A stretch of 64,000 nucleotides of DNA from Sulfotelmatobacter sp963788225 (GCA_963788225.1 CAWBGI010000005.1:310001-374000), one strand, 5' to 3'; numbered from the stretch's first letter, positions 1 to 10,428 are shown. Notes: generated by a model not told the origin, from the letters alone. Numbers and translations are program-made.

Positions 1-2826
1 GATGGTGATGAAGTCATTGTCAGTGGCGGCGGCGAGATAGCTTTGCAACTGATAAGAGATTTGCATGTCGAAATTGGAAATGCCACGGAAGGGATGGGCG
101 AGGTGCTGCTTCAGAGACAACTGCAATGCGTTGTTCCTGGCGTAACCGATGGGGAACAGCATCTGGTTGGAGCCGAGGTTCTGGTTGATGCCTGGGAAGG
201 CGGCTGGAGGCGCTCCCGCCGCTGCGCAAGGGAAGCCTCCGCAGAGAGAATAGCCGGAATCGAGGCCGTTTGAGGCGTAACTGCTCATGGTCGCGCCAGC
301 GGTGATGGCGCATTGAGTGGATGCGAGATCAAAGCCGGTACCGCAGCCGGCCTGTTGGTTTGTAGCCGAAATCGCCGCCTGGGCGTTTGCCACATTCAGG
401 AAGCGGGCGTCGCCGACGTGGTTGGTATCAATGGAGATCAGGGTGTGGGTTTCGATGTTGCGGAGATAGTCCGCGGTGAACACCATTCCGGGCCGAATCT
501 CGTGCTGGATGCCGAGGTTCATTTGCACAGAGCGAGGGCTGACGTAGTTCGGGGCTAACAGGGTTGTACCGGAGGAATCCAGGCCGTCGGCCAAGGCGTT
601 CCCGATAAAGGAGGGGTTGCTGGCCGGTCCGGCAGCCACCGTGGATGCTTGATACTGCGCCTGCAGGGCGGCAATGGAGGGACCGGCCTGGCCCATGGGC
701 TGGCCGCAGAAAGTGGGGGTGACCATGCCGCCATTTGGCAAGCTCAGCGTAACCGGGTTGCCGTTGGAGCAGACCGTAGTATCGGCCAGGAACAATCCTG
801 TCTGCAATCGGGCGGGCCGGTCGAATAGGATGTTATTCCAGATTGAGTTTTCGTAGAAAAGGCCGATGCCGGCGCGGATCACCGTTTTACCTTTGCTGTT
901 GGGATCCCATGCAATGCCTAATTGGGGGGCGAAGTTGAGGTTGGGTTGATGCACCCGATTTTCCAGGTGGGAATAGTACTGATTATCGAACTGGGCAAGA
1001 GCCGAGATGGGTCCGAGATCGCTGTCGGTGCGTCCGGTGTCGCGCACATAACGCAGGCCGAGGGTGATGGTGAGATTGGGTTTGAATTTCCAGGCGTCGC
1101 CGAAATAGAAGGAAATGCGATTATCCGGGCCGCTGCCGCCTGCGGGAAAGCCAAAGGCTGGAATTTCCGAGGAAAAACCCTGACCGTTTCCGAGGGAGAC
1201 GCTGGTGACCGGAAAGTTCAGCGGATTTGCAGCGCCGCCGGGGAAACACGGGTTGTTGGTTCCGCAAGAGTTATTGGCGAAGGCTTCAGTGTTGGCGTTG
1301 TCCGGTGAGCCGACGGCCGGGGCCAGCCCCAGGAAGCTGGCGAAGCCTCCACCGAAAATGTGGTTCCAACCGAAGCCGTAGCGGAGGATGTGGGCGCCGA
1401 GAGCTTTGCTGCCGTCGTACTTGATCTGGCGATTGGTTTGGTAGGTTTGCTGCGGAGCCAGAAAACTTGGCCCGGAACAGAAAAAGTCTGCGCCGGAGGT
1501 GAGGCAATTCGGATCGCCCCCAATGGCTAGTTCAATGTTGGGAAGAGGATCGAAGATCGGGGTTCCAGCGGTTGCGTCCGTAATTGCGTTGCGGAATTTC
1601 ATGTAGCCGAAGCGAATGCTGTGGGTAAAGCTGCCGGTATTGAAATCCAAGCCGAAAGCATGGTCGGGAGTGTGGTTTACGTTGGCGAAAGGCTGAAAGG
1701 AGTTGGGAATAATGGCCAGGACGCTTCGGTTCTCATCATAGGAGAAGCGGTAGAAGAACTTGTAGTTGTTGCTGATCTGCCAGTCGAGACGACCGACGGC
1801 TTCGGACTCGCGAAAAGGCGAGACGTAGCTGCCGGTGATGGCGGAAAATGGGCCGCTGGATAGAACCGGGTTATTCAAGTCTTGCTTGGTGCGTTCGACG
1901 TCGGTGAAGACGAACAGCTTGTTCTTCACGATGGGTCCGCCGATGTTGCCGCCGAACTGGTTGCGCTGAAAATAATTGTCGGTGGCGCCGGGCAGGTTGG
2001 CGTCCATGATTTGATCGCGGAAGGCGTAGTATCCCTCGCCATGAACGGAATTGGTACCGGACTTGGTAGTGACGTTGACCGAACCGGAGGAGGTGAGTTC
2101 GGTGGAGAGATCGAGGGAAGACTGCTGAGTTTGAAATTCCTGGATGTCGCTGGCGGGGACGTTTTGGGTGGTGGTGCCGACGGTTTCGTCGCTGACGTCG
2201 AGGCCGTCAACTTCGATGCGGGCGGTGCGACCGAAGCGTCCGCCGAAGGAGATGGAAGAGAAACCGTTTTTGGTGGGATCAAAGTTGCCGCCGTCCTGGA
2301 TTTGTACGCCGGGTTCCAACTGGGCGAGGTCGAGGAAGTTGCGGCCGTTGATGGGCAGGTTCTCGATCTGCTCGGTGGTCAGGACGCCCTGAACCGTTGC
2401 CTGCTCCGTATTCACGGTTACGGCAGTGGCCTGCACTTCGACTACTTGAGTGGCTTTCCCCAACTGGAGTTTGACGTTGCCGGGCGCGGTGACGCCGACT
2501 TGCACGGTGATGGGAATCTCGGTCGTCTTGAATCCCTGGGCCTCGACGCGCAGGAGGTAGTCGCCGGGAGTAAGTGCGCCTGAGGTGTAGGCTCCGGCAG
2601 ACGTGGACTTGGTGGTGACCAGGCGGCCCGTGGCTTTGTTGCTGATCGATATCTTCGCGTCGGCCACGGCTGCCCCGGAGGGGTCGGTGACTGAACCTTG
2701 AATGCTGCCGGTGGAAATTGTGGTCTGGGCAAGAGCCATCGAAGAACAGAGCAGGACATACAGCAGGAAGAGGGAAGCGAACCAAATGCAGAATGTGCGG
2801 CGGGGGCAACCGCTTACTGACAGCAT
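1..2826 (-). CDS. Oar-like TonB-dependent receptor, C-terminus beyond window
   Basis: Outer-membrane TonB-dependent receptor of the kind greatly expanded in acidobacteria; substrate unknown, usually oligosaccharides or other large nutrients. The frame is open from the ATG at 2826 to the left edge (942 residues seen, no stop). A signal peptide ends near ALAQ (about residue 35). A carboxypeptidase-regulatory-like domain follows (about 38-120, with GSIQGSVTDPSGA), then the plug (LPINGRNFLDLAQLEPGV, VDGLDVSDE, SVNVTTKSGTN) and a long beta-barrel with YYAFRD and NQFGGNIGGPI motifs. An AAGGAAGG Shine-Dalgarno lies about 8 nt before the ATG. It diverges from the DUF3857 gene with about 190 bp between starts. 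The family call is secure; the ligand cannot be told. Confidence 0.9.
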   Translation of the reverse strand, partial: MLSVSGCPRRTFCIWFASLFLLYVLLCSSMALAQTTISTGSIQGSVTDPSGAAVADAKISISNKATGRLVTTKSTSAGAYTSGALTPGDYLLRVEAQGFKTTEIPITVQVGVTAPGNVKLQLGKATQVVEVQATAVTVNTEQATVQGVLTTEQIENLPINGRNFLDLAQLEPGVQIQDGGNFDPTKNGFSSISFGGRFGRTARIEVDGLDVSDETVGTTTQNVPASDIQEFQTQQSSLDLSTELTSSGSVNVTTKSGTNSVHGEGYYAFRDQIMDANLPGATDNYFQRNQFGGNIGGPIVKNKLFVFTDVERTKQDLNNPVLSSGPFSAITGSYVSPFRESEAVGRLDWQISNNYKFFYRFSYDENRSVLAIIPNSFQPFANVNHTPDHAFGLDFNTGSFTHSIRFGYMKFRNAITDATAGTPIFDPLPNIELAIGGDPNCLTSGADFFCSGPSFLAPQQTYQTNRQIKYDGSKALGAHILRYGFGWNHIFGGGFASFLGLAPAVGSPDNANTEAFANNSCGTNNPCFPGGAANPLNFPVTSVSLGNGQGFSSEIPAFGFPAGGSGPDNRISFYFGDAWKFKPNLTITLGLRYVRDTGRTDSDLGPISALAQFDNQYYSHLENRVHQPNLNFAPQLGIAWDPNSKGKTVIRAGIGLFYENSIWNNILFDRPARLQTGLFLADTTVCSNGNPVTLSLPNGGMVTPTFCGQPMGQAGPSIAALQAQYQASTVAAGPASNPSFIGNALADGLDSSGTTLLAPNYVSPRSVQMNLGIQHEIRPGMVFTADYLRNIETHTLISIDTNHVGDARFLNVANAQAAISATNQQAGCGTGFDLASTQCAITAGATMSSYASNGLDSGYSLCGGFPCAAAGAPPAAFPGINQNLGSNQMLFPIGYARNNALQLSLKQHLAHPFRGISNFDMQISYQLQSYLAAATDNDFITI

Positions 2827-3019
2827 GGGATACCTTCCTTTCAAATATCTGTTTCCATCTCAGACGAGCAGCCGGTCGAATGGTTTCGGGTGAAGATTGA
2901 CATTCTAAACCTATTTTCTGGCGGCGACGGTGCGAATCTTGTTCTGGGTTTGCCGACTGCGCGGGTTGGTGGAGGGCTACTGCTTGCTTCGGGGCGCGGT
3001 TTGGGGTACAACCGAGCGC

Positions 3020-6000
3020 ATGTCATGCAGTGTGGTGCGCCGTTCGGGCTTCTTTCTGGCTTTTGTTTTCCTCGCTTGTATGCCTTCGATAGTTGTCGCC
3101 TTGGGGCGACCGGCTCAGACTGGTGCGCCTGACGGTCAGGCTACTTCCGGACAAGCTACTGCCGGACAAGCTACTGCCGGACAAGCTACTGCCGGTCGGG
3201 CTCCCGCTGGGAAAACTTCTCCCAGTCAAGGCGCGGGTGGGGGACAAGAGCCGGCAGCGATCCCAGAGGTGCCCGCGAATGTGAAGCCCCAGACCGTGAT
3301 GCCCCAGACTGTGACTCCTGATGAGGGGGAGAAGAAGCCGGATTATTCCAAAGAGGGGTACGTCATCGAGCAATCGCGATCGCGCTTCCGTTTCGAGAGC
3401 GATGGCACCGGGCGGCAGGAGATATCTGTGCGGGTGCGGGTACAGAGTGAGGCTGGGGTGCAGGGATGGGGACAGTTGCGGCTGGGGTATAACTCGGCGA
3501 ATGAAAAGCTGGATATTTCTTATGTTCGAGTGCGCAAGGCGGACGGGACGGTTGTGACCGCGGGGCCGGAAGCTGTGCAGGATGTGAATGGCCTGGTGCA
3601 ACAGGTTGCTGCGGTGTACACCGATTACCGGGAGAAGCATGTCAGCGTGCCGGGGTTGCGTCCCGGGGACGTGCTGGAGTGCGAGTCGGTGACGGTGATC
3701 CATACGGCGCTAGCGCCGGGGCAATTCTGGATGCAGCATGATTTCAATCAGACAAGCATTGTGCTGGATGAGCAGTTGGAGGTGGACATACCGGCGGCGC
3801 GAACCGTTAAGGTGAAGAATAAGGCGGGCATGGACCCGAAGATTACGGAGGAAAACGGCCGGAGGATTTACCGGTGGACGAGCAATCACCTAGTGCAGGA
3901 GGATGAGGGGAAAGATAAGGACGACAAGGACAAGAAGAAGAGAAAAAAGAAGAAGACTGTGGACCAGGTGGCCGATGTGCAGATGACGACCTTCAGCAGC
4001 TGGGAGGAAGTTGGGCGCTGGTATGCGGGGCTGGAGAAGGAGCGGCGGGAGCCGTCCAAGGAGGTTCGGGCGAAGGCGGAGGAGTTGACCAAGGGGCTGA
4101 GTTCGGATCTGGAGAAGACGGAGGCGCTTTACGATTTTGTGGCGAAGAACTTCCGCTATGTGAGTTTGTCGCTGGGGCTGGCGCGCTACCAGCCGCAGGC
4201 GGCGGGCGATGTGCTGCATAACCAATACGGAGATTGCAAGGATAAGAACACGTTGCTGGCGGCGTTGCTGGAAGCCGAAGGGCTGCATTCGTCGACGGTG
4301 CTGATTCATACCTACCGCAAGCTGGATCCGGATGTGCCTTCGCCGTCGCAGTTCAATCATGCAATCACGATGTTGTCGTTGGGGAAAGACGAAATCTGGA
4401 TGGATACGACTACGGAGGTTGCGCCGTTCCGGCTGCTCTCGTATTCGATTCGGAAGAAGCAGGCGTTGGTGATTCCACCGGGCGGCACGGCACATTTGGA
4501 AGAGACTCCGGCGGATCCGCCGATGCGGGACACGGAAGTGGAGGAGATTGACGGGAAGGTGGATGAGGGCGGCAGGCTGGAGGCGCGGGTAACGGATACA
4601 CTGCGCGGGGATAGCGAGTTGGCATGGCGGGTTGGATTCCGGCATGCACCTACGACAAAGTGGCAGACCATGATGGAGAAGATGAATAAATCTTTGGGAG
4701 GAGAAGTAAGCGGGGTGAAAGTGGGCGATCCTGCGGAGACGCGGGAACCTTTTGTGATGGCTTATGAGGTGAGCAAGGGCAACTTCTTGGATTGGTCAAA
4801 GAGGAAGCTGGAGCTGAGGTTACCGCTCTCCACGATTTCGCTGGCGGCGATCGGAAAAGATGTAGGCGAAGAGGATAGCGAGGGCACGGGTGCAGAGGGT
4901 GAATCGGCCAAGCCCGAGCCCTTCAAGCTGGGTCCGCCGAATGATCGCACTTACAAGATCAAACTGGGATTGGCGCCCAGGTACACGGTTAAGGTTCCTA
5001 TTGGAGTGAAAGTAGAGCGCGACTACGGAACGTATCAATCGAGCTACAAGCTGGAAGGGAAAGTTTTCACGGCGGAGAGGAAGTTGAGGATCAATGAAGG
5101 GGAGTTGCCGCCGGCGCGGGCGGACGACTATCGGGCTTTCCGGCAGGCGGTGATGGCGGACCTTGGGCAACAGTTGACGATTGAAAGCGCGGTGGCGGAT
5201 CCGCATACGATCCCGGCTGGCATGAAGACTGAAGATTTGATCAGGAGCGGAAATGAGGCACGGAAAAACGGGAACTACACGTTAGCGATCAACCTGCTGA
5301 ATCGCGCTGTGGAGGCCGATGCCAAGAGCAAGAAGGCGTGGAACGATTTGGGGCTGGCTTATCTGGATGCGCGGCAGGACGGGTTGGCGATCAACGCATT
5401 TCAGAAGCAGATTGAGGTGAATCCCTATGATTTGAACGCTTACAACAATCTCGGCCGGATCTACCTGCGGCAACGCAAGTATGAGGAGGCCGGGAAGTGG
5501 TTTAACAAGCAGATTGAGATCCAGCCGCTGGATAAATATGCGCACGAGAATCTGGGCCTCGCTTATCTGGAGTCGCACAAGTATGAGGAAGCGATCCCGG
5601 AATTGGAAAAAGCGGCGACGATAACGCCGGATAGCGCTGAAGCGCAGGTGAGGGTGGGCGAGGCGTATTTGAATGTCGGGCAGGATGCGCAGGCGGTGGA
5701 GGCATTTGACAAGGCGGTGAAGATATCGGCCACACCATCGATCTGGAATGACATTGCTTATCAGTTGGCGCTGAAGAGTGCGCATCTGGATGTGGCGCGG
5801 CGCTATGCGGAGTCGGCGGTCTCGGCTACGTTGACGCGGCTGCGGAACCTGAATTTGGAGCAGATCAAGCAAAGCGATCTGGGATTGACCTCTGCGCTGG
5901 CGAACTACTGGGATACATTGGGATGGGTGGCGTTTGCGGAAGGGCAGCTGGATGTGGCGAAGAAGTATGTTTTGGCGGCGTGGGAATTGGGGCAGCGTGG

Positions 6001-6478
6001 AGACGAAGGCGACCACATGGGGCAGATCTGCGAAAAGACTGGCGATAAAGAAGGAGCGATCCGCTGGTATGCCCTGGCTTTGAGCGGGCGCAGGCCGGAG
6101 GCGGAAACTCGCGGCCGATTGGCGGCTGTGGCGGGTGGCGACGACAAGGTGGACGCGCTGGTGGCGAAATATCGAGATGAGCTGGAGCGGGAACGGACGC
6201 TGAAATTGAAGAACCAAACCAAGCAGGATGGGAAGGCCGACTTCTTTCTTCTGCTGGGTGGGGCAGGATCGTCGGCGGTGACCGTAGAAGATGCAAAATT
6301 TGTTAGCGGAAACGAGGGGCTGAAGGCAGCTGCGGAGATGTTGCGAAGCGTGAAGTACAGCCAGAAGGTTCCGGATGAGACTCCGGTAAAAGTTTTGCGG
6401 CGCGGGACGCTTTCCTGCAGCGCTGGGGAGTGCACGTTGGTTTTGGAGCTGCCGGAGGATGTGAAGTCGGTGGATTGA
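3020..6478 (+). CDS. DUF3857 / transglutaminase-like / TPR protein
   Basis: Large exported protein of unknown function. The ATG at 3020 gives a signal peptide (RR then FFLAFVFLACMPSIVVA); the ATG at 2930 would add 30 residues without signal character. After a low-complexity Gly-Gln-Ala-Thr-Ala repeat come a DUF3857 domain (from about residue 115), a lysine/aspartate-rich linker (KDKDDKDKKKRKKKK) and a transglutaminase-like core with the Cys of QYGDCKDKNT, the His of FNHAI and the Asp of WMDTTT. At least four TPR units follow (NAYNNLGRIYLRQRKYEEA, YAHENLGLAYLESHKYEEA and others). Bacterial DUF3857 proteins usually combine these modules; no substrate is established. The triad looks intact, so either peptidase or amidase activity or a binding role is possible. 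Confidence 0.88.
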   Translation: MSCSVVRRSGFFLAFVFLACMPSIVVALGRPAQTGAPDGQATSGQATAGQATAGQATAGRAPAGKTSPSQGAGGGQEPAAIPEVPANVKPQTVMPQTVTPDEGEKKPDYSKEGYVIEQSRSRFRFESDGTGRQEISVRVRVQSEAGVQGWGQLRLGYNSANEKLDISYVRVRKADGTVVTAGPEAVQDVNGLVQQVAAVYTDYREKHVSVPGLRPGDVLECESVTVIHTALAPGQFWMQHDFNQTSIVLDEQLEVDIPAARTVKVKNKAGMDPKITEENGRRIYRWTSNHLVQEDEGKDKDDKDKKKRKKKKTVDQVADVQMTTFSSWEEVGRWYAGLEKERREPSKEVRAKAEELTKGLSSDLEKTEALYDFVAKNFRYVSLSLGLARYQPQAAGDVLHNQYGDCKDKNTLLAALLEAEGLHSSTVLIHTYRKLDPDVPSPSQFNHAITMLSLGKDEIWMDTTTEVAPFRLLSYSIRKKQALVIPPGGTAHLEETPADPPMRDTEVEEIDGKVDEGGRLEARVTDTLRGDSELAWRVGFRHAPTTKWQTMMEKMNKSLGGEVSGVKVGDPAETREPFVMAYEVSKGNFLDWSKRKLELRLPLSTISLAAIGKDVGEEDSEGTGAEGESAKPEPFKLGPPNDRTYKIKLGLAPRYTVKVPIGVKVERDYGTYQSSYKLEGKVFTAERKLRINEGELPPARADDYRAFRQAVMADLGQQLTIESAVADPHTIPAGMKTEDLIRSGNEARKNGNYTLAINLLNRAVEADAKSKKAWNDLGLAYLDARQDGLAINAFQKQIEVNPYDLNAYNNLGRIYLRQRKYEEAGKWFNKQIEIQPLDKYAHENLGLAYLESHKYEEAIPELEKAATITPDSAEAQVRVGEAYLNVGQDAQAVEAFDKAVKISATPSIWNDIAYQLALKSAHLDVARRYAESAVSATLTRLRNLNLEQIKQSDLGLTSALANYWDTLGWVAFAEGQLDVAKKYVLAAWELGQRGDEGDHMGQICEKTGDKEGAIRWYALALSGRRPEAETRGRLAAVAGGDDKVDALVAKYRDELERERTLKLKNQTKQDGKADFFLLLGGAGSSAVTVEDAKFVSGNEGLKAAAEMLRSVKYSQKVPDETPVKVLRRGTLSCSAGECTLVLELPEDVKSVD
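3134..3208 (+). repeat. 15-bp in-frame tandem repeat, five units
   Basis: Five consecutive 15-bp units (3134, 3149, 3164, 3179, 3194). The middle three are identical (GGACAAGCTACTGCC) and the outer two diverged. They encode Gly-Gln-Ala-Thr-Ala pentapeptides just after the signal peptide of the DUF3857 protein, a flexible linker likely to vary in copy number. Confidence 0.9.
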
Positions 6479-6570
6479 GGAGGGTTGGTTTCGTGAAAAC
6501 CAACGCCACGAGAGTGCGCGTGAGAATCGAGTGCCGTCCCTGCCGGGACTCGTTATTTGTCCCACTCACA

Positions 6571-6590
6571 CCCCGGACTTACGTCCGGGG
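6571..6590. repeat. REP-like palindrome upstream of murQ
   Basis: Perfect 8-bp stem (CCCCGGAC / GTCCGGGG) with a TTAC loop, followed by GCTAATGAATTCCGCCCTGA. It resembles the GGGGCTAAAGCCC-type palindromes elsewhere in the window and contains or abuts the first ATG of the murQ frame (6594), which has no ribosome-binding site because the palindrome occupies that position. Confidence 0.7.
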
Positions 6591-6629
6591 CTAATGAATT
6601 CCGCCCTGAGCGGGCTGGAAGGCTCGGAT

Positions 6630-7544
6630 TTGAGACACAAGCCATCTTCTCTACGCGGCCTTGGCACTGAGCAGGCCAATCACGCTGCTGGCGACCTGGA
6701 CCGCAAGTCTTCGCTCGAAATCGCGCAACTGATCAACGGGGAAGATGCAACGGTAGCGCTGGCTGTAACCCGCGTGCTGCCCCAGATTGCGCGCGCTATC
6801 GACGAAGTCGCAGCGGCCCTTCGCCGCGGTGGACGCGTCATCTATGTCGGCGCCGGGACGAGTGGCCGCATCGCTGCTCTTGATGCCGTGGAGTGCCAGC
6901 CTACGTTCAACACCGATCGCGTTCATTTCATTATTGCGGGAGGCGCGAAGGCTTTGGCGTCTGCGTCTGAGATCAGCGAGGACGACTCCAAAGCGGGGCG
7001 CAAGGAAATGTCGCGGCGCAAGCCTGCGAAGAATGACGTGGTGATCGGGATAGCTTCGAGCGGCCGTACACCGTTTACGGTCGCAGCCATTAGCGAGGCG
7101 CGCCGTCGCGGCGCGCGCACCATCGCACTCACGTGCAATCCCAACTCGCCGCTGGAACGCGCCGCCGATTTCGCTGTGGTTACGCAGGTCGGCCCCGAAG
7201 TGCTGGCAGGATCGTCGCGCATGAAGGCCGGCACCGCGCACAAAATGGTTCTCAATATGATTTCGACCGCAGCCATGACGCGGCTGGGCTATGTCTATCG
7301 CAACCTGATGGTCAATGTTGTGCCGAGAAACGAAAAACTGCTCCAGCGCGCTATTGGGATATTGGAACAGGCCACTGGAGTGGATCATGAAATTGCGCGC
7401 CGTGCTCTGAAGGCGTCGCGAAATCGGACGCCGGTGGCGCTGGTGATGCTGGCGGCGGGGGTGGGCCGGGCCCAGGCACAAGCGGCATTGAAGAAGGCGA
7501 AAGGGAATGTACGGCAAGCGATTGCAAATGTAAAACCCTTGTAA
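6630..7544 (+). CDS. murQ: N-acetylmuramic acid 6-phosphate etherase
   Basis: Cleaves the D-lactyl ether of MurNAc-6-phosphate to GlcNAc-6-phosphate plus lactate, the committed step of MurNAc catabolism in the cytoplasm. The SIS domain is complete: GLGTEQAN at the N-terminus, YVGAGTSGRIAALDAVECQP for sugar-phosphate binding, GIASSGRTPFTVAA, and GPEVLAGSSRMKAGTA(H)K with the family's catalytic Glu, then a helical C-terminal tail. I prefer the TTG at 6630, which has GGAAGG seven bases upstream. The in-frame ATG at 6594 lies inside a repeat and lacks an RBS. murA follows. No MurNAc PTS transporter or kinase is adjacent, so the source of MurNAc-6-P is not evident here. Confidence 0.93.
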   Translation: MRHKPSSLRGLGTEQANHAAGDLDRKSSLEIAQLINGEDATVALAVTRVLPQIARAIDEVAAALRRGGRVIYVGAGTSGRIAALDAVECQPTFNTDRVHFIIAGGAKALASASEISEDDSKAGRKEMSRRKPAKNDVVIGIASSGRTPFTVAAISEARRRGARTIALTCNPNSPLERAADFAVVTQVGPEVLAGSSRMKAGTAHKMVLNMISTAAMTRLGYVYRNLMVNVVPRNEKLLQRAIGILEQATGVDHEIARRALKASRNRTPVALVMLAAGVGRAQAQAALKKAKGNVRQAIANVKPL

Positions 7545-7704
7545 ATGTTGGTCTATGTTTGCCAGGAAAACTCTGAACGTGGGCTTCCATCGGTCCATAA
7601 CGACAGGACGACTGATTACCCTTTTTTCTCGATCCTAAGGCCCGTGCCCACTCGATTACCCATATCTGGCTCAAATCCCCACTAAAATAACTGCAGGACT
7701 CTAC

Positions 7705-8979
<1,275 letters not shown>

Positions 8980-8981
8980 CA

Positions 8982-9117
8982 GGCTGCGGAAAAAACTCAT
9001 TTTGCCGGAAGAGAGCAAACCTCAGGCGCTAAAGCGCGGCTGATTTTAAGAAACTTAACGGCACGACTGAAGTCGTGCCCTTCCCGAACTGTGCTCGAAC
9101 TTGATTTTTCCGCAGCC
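8982..9117. mobile_element. MITE-like element with 13-bp terminal inverted repeats
   Basis: 136-bp element with perfect 13-bp ends (GGCTGCGGAAAAA at 8982-8994, its complement at 9105-9117). It encloses two palindromes: GCGCTAAAGCGC in the module 9019-9037 and GGCACGACTGAAGTCGTGCC in the module 9058-9087. It fills the whole gap between the convergent murA and serine-hydrolase stops, so it may also act as a two-way terminator. The ends resemble those of the element at 35912-36049. There is no coding capacity; mobilisation would need a transposase elsewhere. Confidence 0.65.
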
Positions 9118-9120
9118 CCG

Positions 9121-10296
9121 CTAGGCTGGGACTCTACGGTCTAGCGCTTCGATTACTGCGTCGTGGAATCTTGGGCGGACTTGTTTGATGGCTTGGTTGG
9201 AGCAGTCGGGCCAGGTGCGGTTGGTGAGGAGCGCGATTGAGAGTTGGCGCCTGGGGTCGATCCAGAGAGAGGTCCCAGTGTAGCCGAGGTGGCCGTAGGA
9301 GTCTGGCGAAAAATATTTTCCGGATTGCGATGGAGTGGAGGGAGTATCCCAGCCGAGGGCTCGGGAGGTGCCGGGGGGTGTGGATTCGCGGCGGGTGAAG
9401 AGGGAGACGGTTTCCGGGCGGAGGATTGGGTGGCCTCCGTTGAGCATGGCGTGGGCGAATTTGGCCAGGTCTTGGGCAGTGGAGAAGAGTCCGGCGTGGG
9501 CGGCTACTCCGCCCATGATGCTGACGTTTTCGTCCTGGACTTCGCCTTGGATTAGTCTTTGGCGGAAGGTCTGATCGTTGGCTGTGGCAGGAATCTGCCC
9601 GCGGATTTCGGGTGGCGGGTTGAAGGTTGTGTTGGTCATGGATAGTGGGGCGAAGATTTCACGCTGGCAGAAGCGGTCGATCGGTTCGTCGGCCAGGCGC
9701 TCGAGGGCGATGCCCAGGATTATGAATCCGATGTCGCTGTAGTTGGCGCGGGTTGCGGGATCCGCGGCTAGGGGCGTAATGAAGGCGGCCTGGAGAAGTT
9801 GGTCGCGGGTGGGAGCTTTCAGGAATAACTTTTCATAGGCGGGCAGGCCGGAGGAGTGGGCTAGCAACATGCGGAGGGTTACTTCGTGGCGGCGGGAATC
9901 TTTGCCGGGATCGTGAGTGAATTCGGGGACTATCGCGGAGACTGGGGCGTCGAGATCGAGGAGGCCGCGTTCGTAGAGGAGCATTGCCATGGGTGTGGTG
10001 GCTACTGCCTTTGTTAGGGAGGCCAGGTCGAAGAGTGTGGAGGGATTGACAGAGTAGTTCCCACTTCTCGCAACCGACGCGAGAAGTGGGGCACCCACTT
10101 TATAGGTAAAGTGTCCAAGGGCTTTCAACGCGACTAGGCGGCCTTGGTGAGTTATGGCTATGGAGGCGGCGGGGAAGGCTTGTTGTGTGATGGCTTCTTG
10201 CAGGATGGAGAAAGCTGGGGCGAGGACTTGGTCTTGCTTCTCGAAGGCATTTAGCAGTGAGCCTGGTGCGGTCATTGAGAATCCATGATATGGCAT
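9121..10296 (-). CDS. Serine hydrolase of the beta-lactamase/AmiE family
   Basis: Class C beta-lactamase-like serine hydrolase. It has SLTK (Ser-x-x-Lys nucleophile) in FDLASLTKAVATT, Tyr-Ser-Asp in NYSDIGFIILG, and His-Leu-Gly in YGHLGYTGTSLW. The ATG at 10296 has AAGGGGG 8 bases upstream; the frame stays open further upstream but reads through a palindrome and the neighbouring gene's leader. No clear signal peptide, so the location is uncertain. It is homologous to the N-terminal half of the gene starting at 10455. In Bacillus subtilis the relative AmiE (YbbE) is a MurNAc-L-alanine amidase encoded with NamZ and MurQ, so an amidase role is plausible but inferred. About 11 extra residues before the SLTK box come from an inserted palindrome. 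Confidence 0.8.
   Translation of the reverse strand: MPYHGFSMTAPGSLLNAFEKQDQVLAPAFSILQEAITQQAFPAASIAITHQGRLVALKALGHFTYKVGAPLLASVARSGNYSVNPSTLFDLASLTKAVATTPMAMLLYERGLLDLDAPVSAIVPEFTHDPGKDSRRHEVTLRMLLAHSSGLPAYEKLFLKAPTRDQLLQAAFITPLAADPATRANYSDIGFIILGIALERLADEPIDRFCQREIFAPLSMTNTTFNPPPEIRGQIPATANDQTFRQRLIQGEVQDENVSIMGGVAAHAGLFSTAQDLAKFAHAMLNGGHPILRPETVSLFTRRESTPPGTSRALGWDTPSTPSQSGKYFSPDSYGHLGYTGTSLWIDPRRQLSIALLTNRTWPDCSNQAIKQVRPRFHDAVIEALDRRVPA
10060..10090. repeat. Palindromic repeat inserted in frame in a coding sequence
   Basis: 12-bp perfect stem (CCCACTTCTCGC / GCGAGAAGTGGG), 7-nt loop, followed by GGCACCCA. It lies inside the serine-hydrolase gene and encodes roughly VGAPLLASVARSGN. The paralogue starting at 10455 is about 11 residues shorter at this point. 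A related palindrome with the same flanking GGGGCACCCA lies at 10394-10428. Confidence 0.8.
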
Positions 10297-10393
10297 AGCG
10301 GGCACCCCCTTACTTGAGTTTCTTGAGTCATGCAGGCGGGGTTGTGTAGAGTCAGAGCATCCTTCCTTTCTTGTCAAACTCGTCTCCGGAAAT

Positions 10394-10428
10394 CCCCACC
10401 TTTCCGCAAAGAACGCGGAAAGATGGGG
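10394..10428. repeat. Palindromic repeat between divergent hydrolase genes
   Basis: 14-bp stem with one mismatch (CCCCACCTTTCCGC / GCGGAAAGATGGGG), 7-nt loop AAAGAAC, followed by CACCCAGAT. Same architecture as the copy at 10060-10090: a C-run arm, variable inner stem, and GGGGCACCCA tail. It lies between the divergent starts of the two serine-hydrolase genes and may influence their leaders. Confidence 0.75.

Noticed and set aside
1882..2583. Plus-strand frame of 233 codons opposite the TonB receptor
   Set aside because: Gly/Val/Asp-rich antisense of the plug region.
3134..3208. CRISPR-like short repeats
   Set aside because: Units are 15 bp, directly tandem without spacers and in frame within a coding sequence.
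5282..6565. Long minus-strand frame (427 codons) opposite the TPR region
   Set aside because: Antisense shadow of the high-GC DUF3857/TPR gene; Arg/His/Leu-rich sequence with no protein pattern and no RBS.
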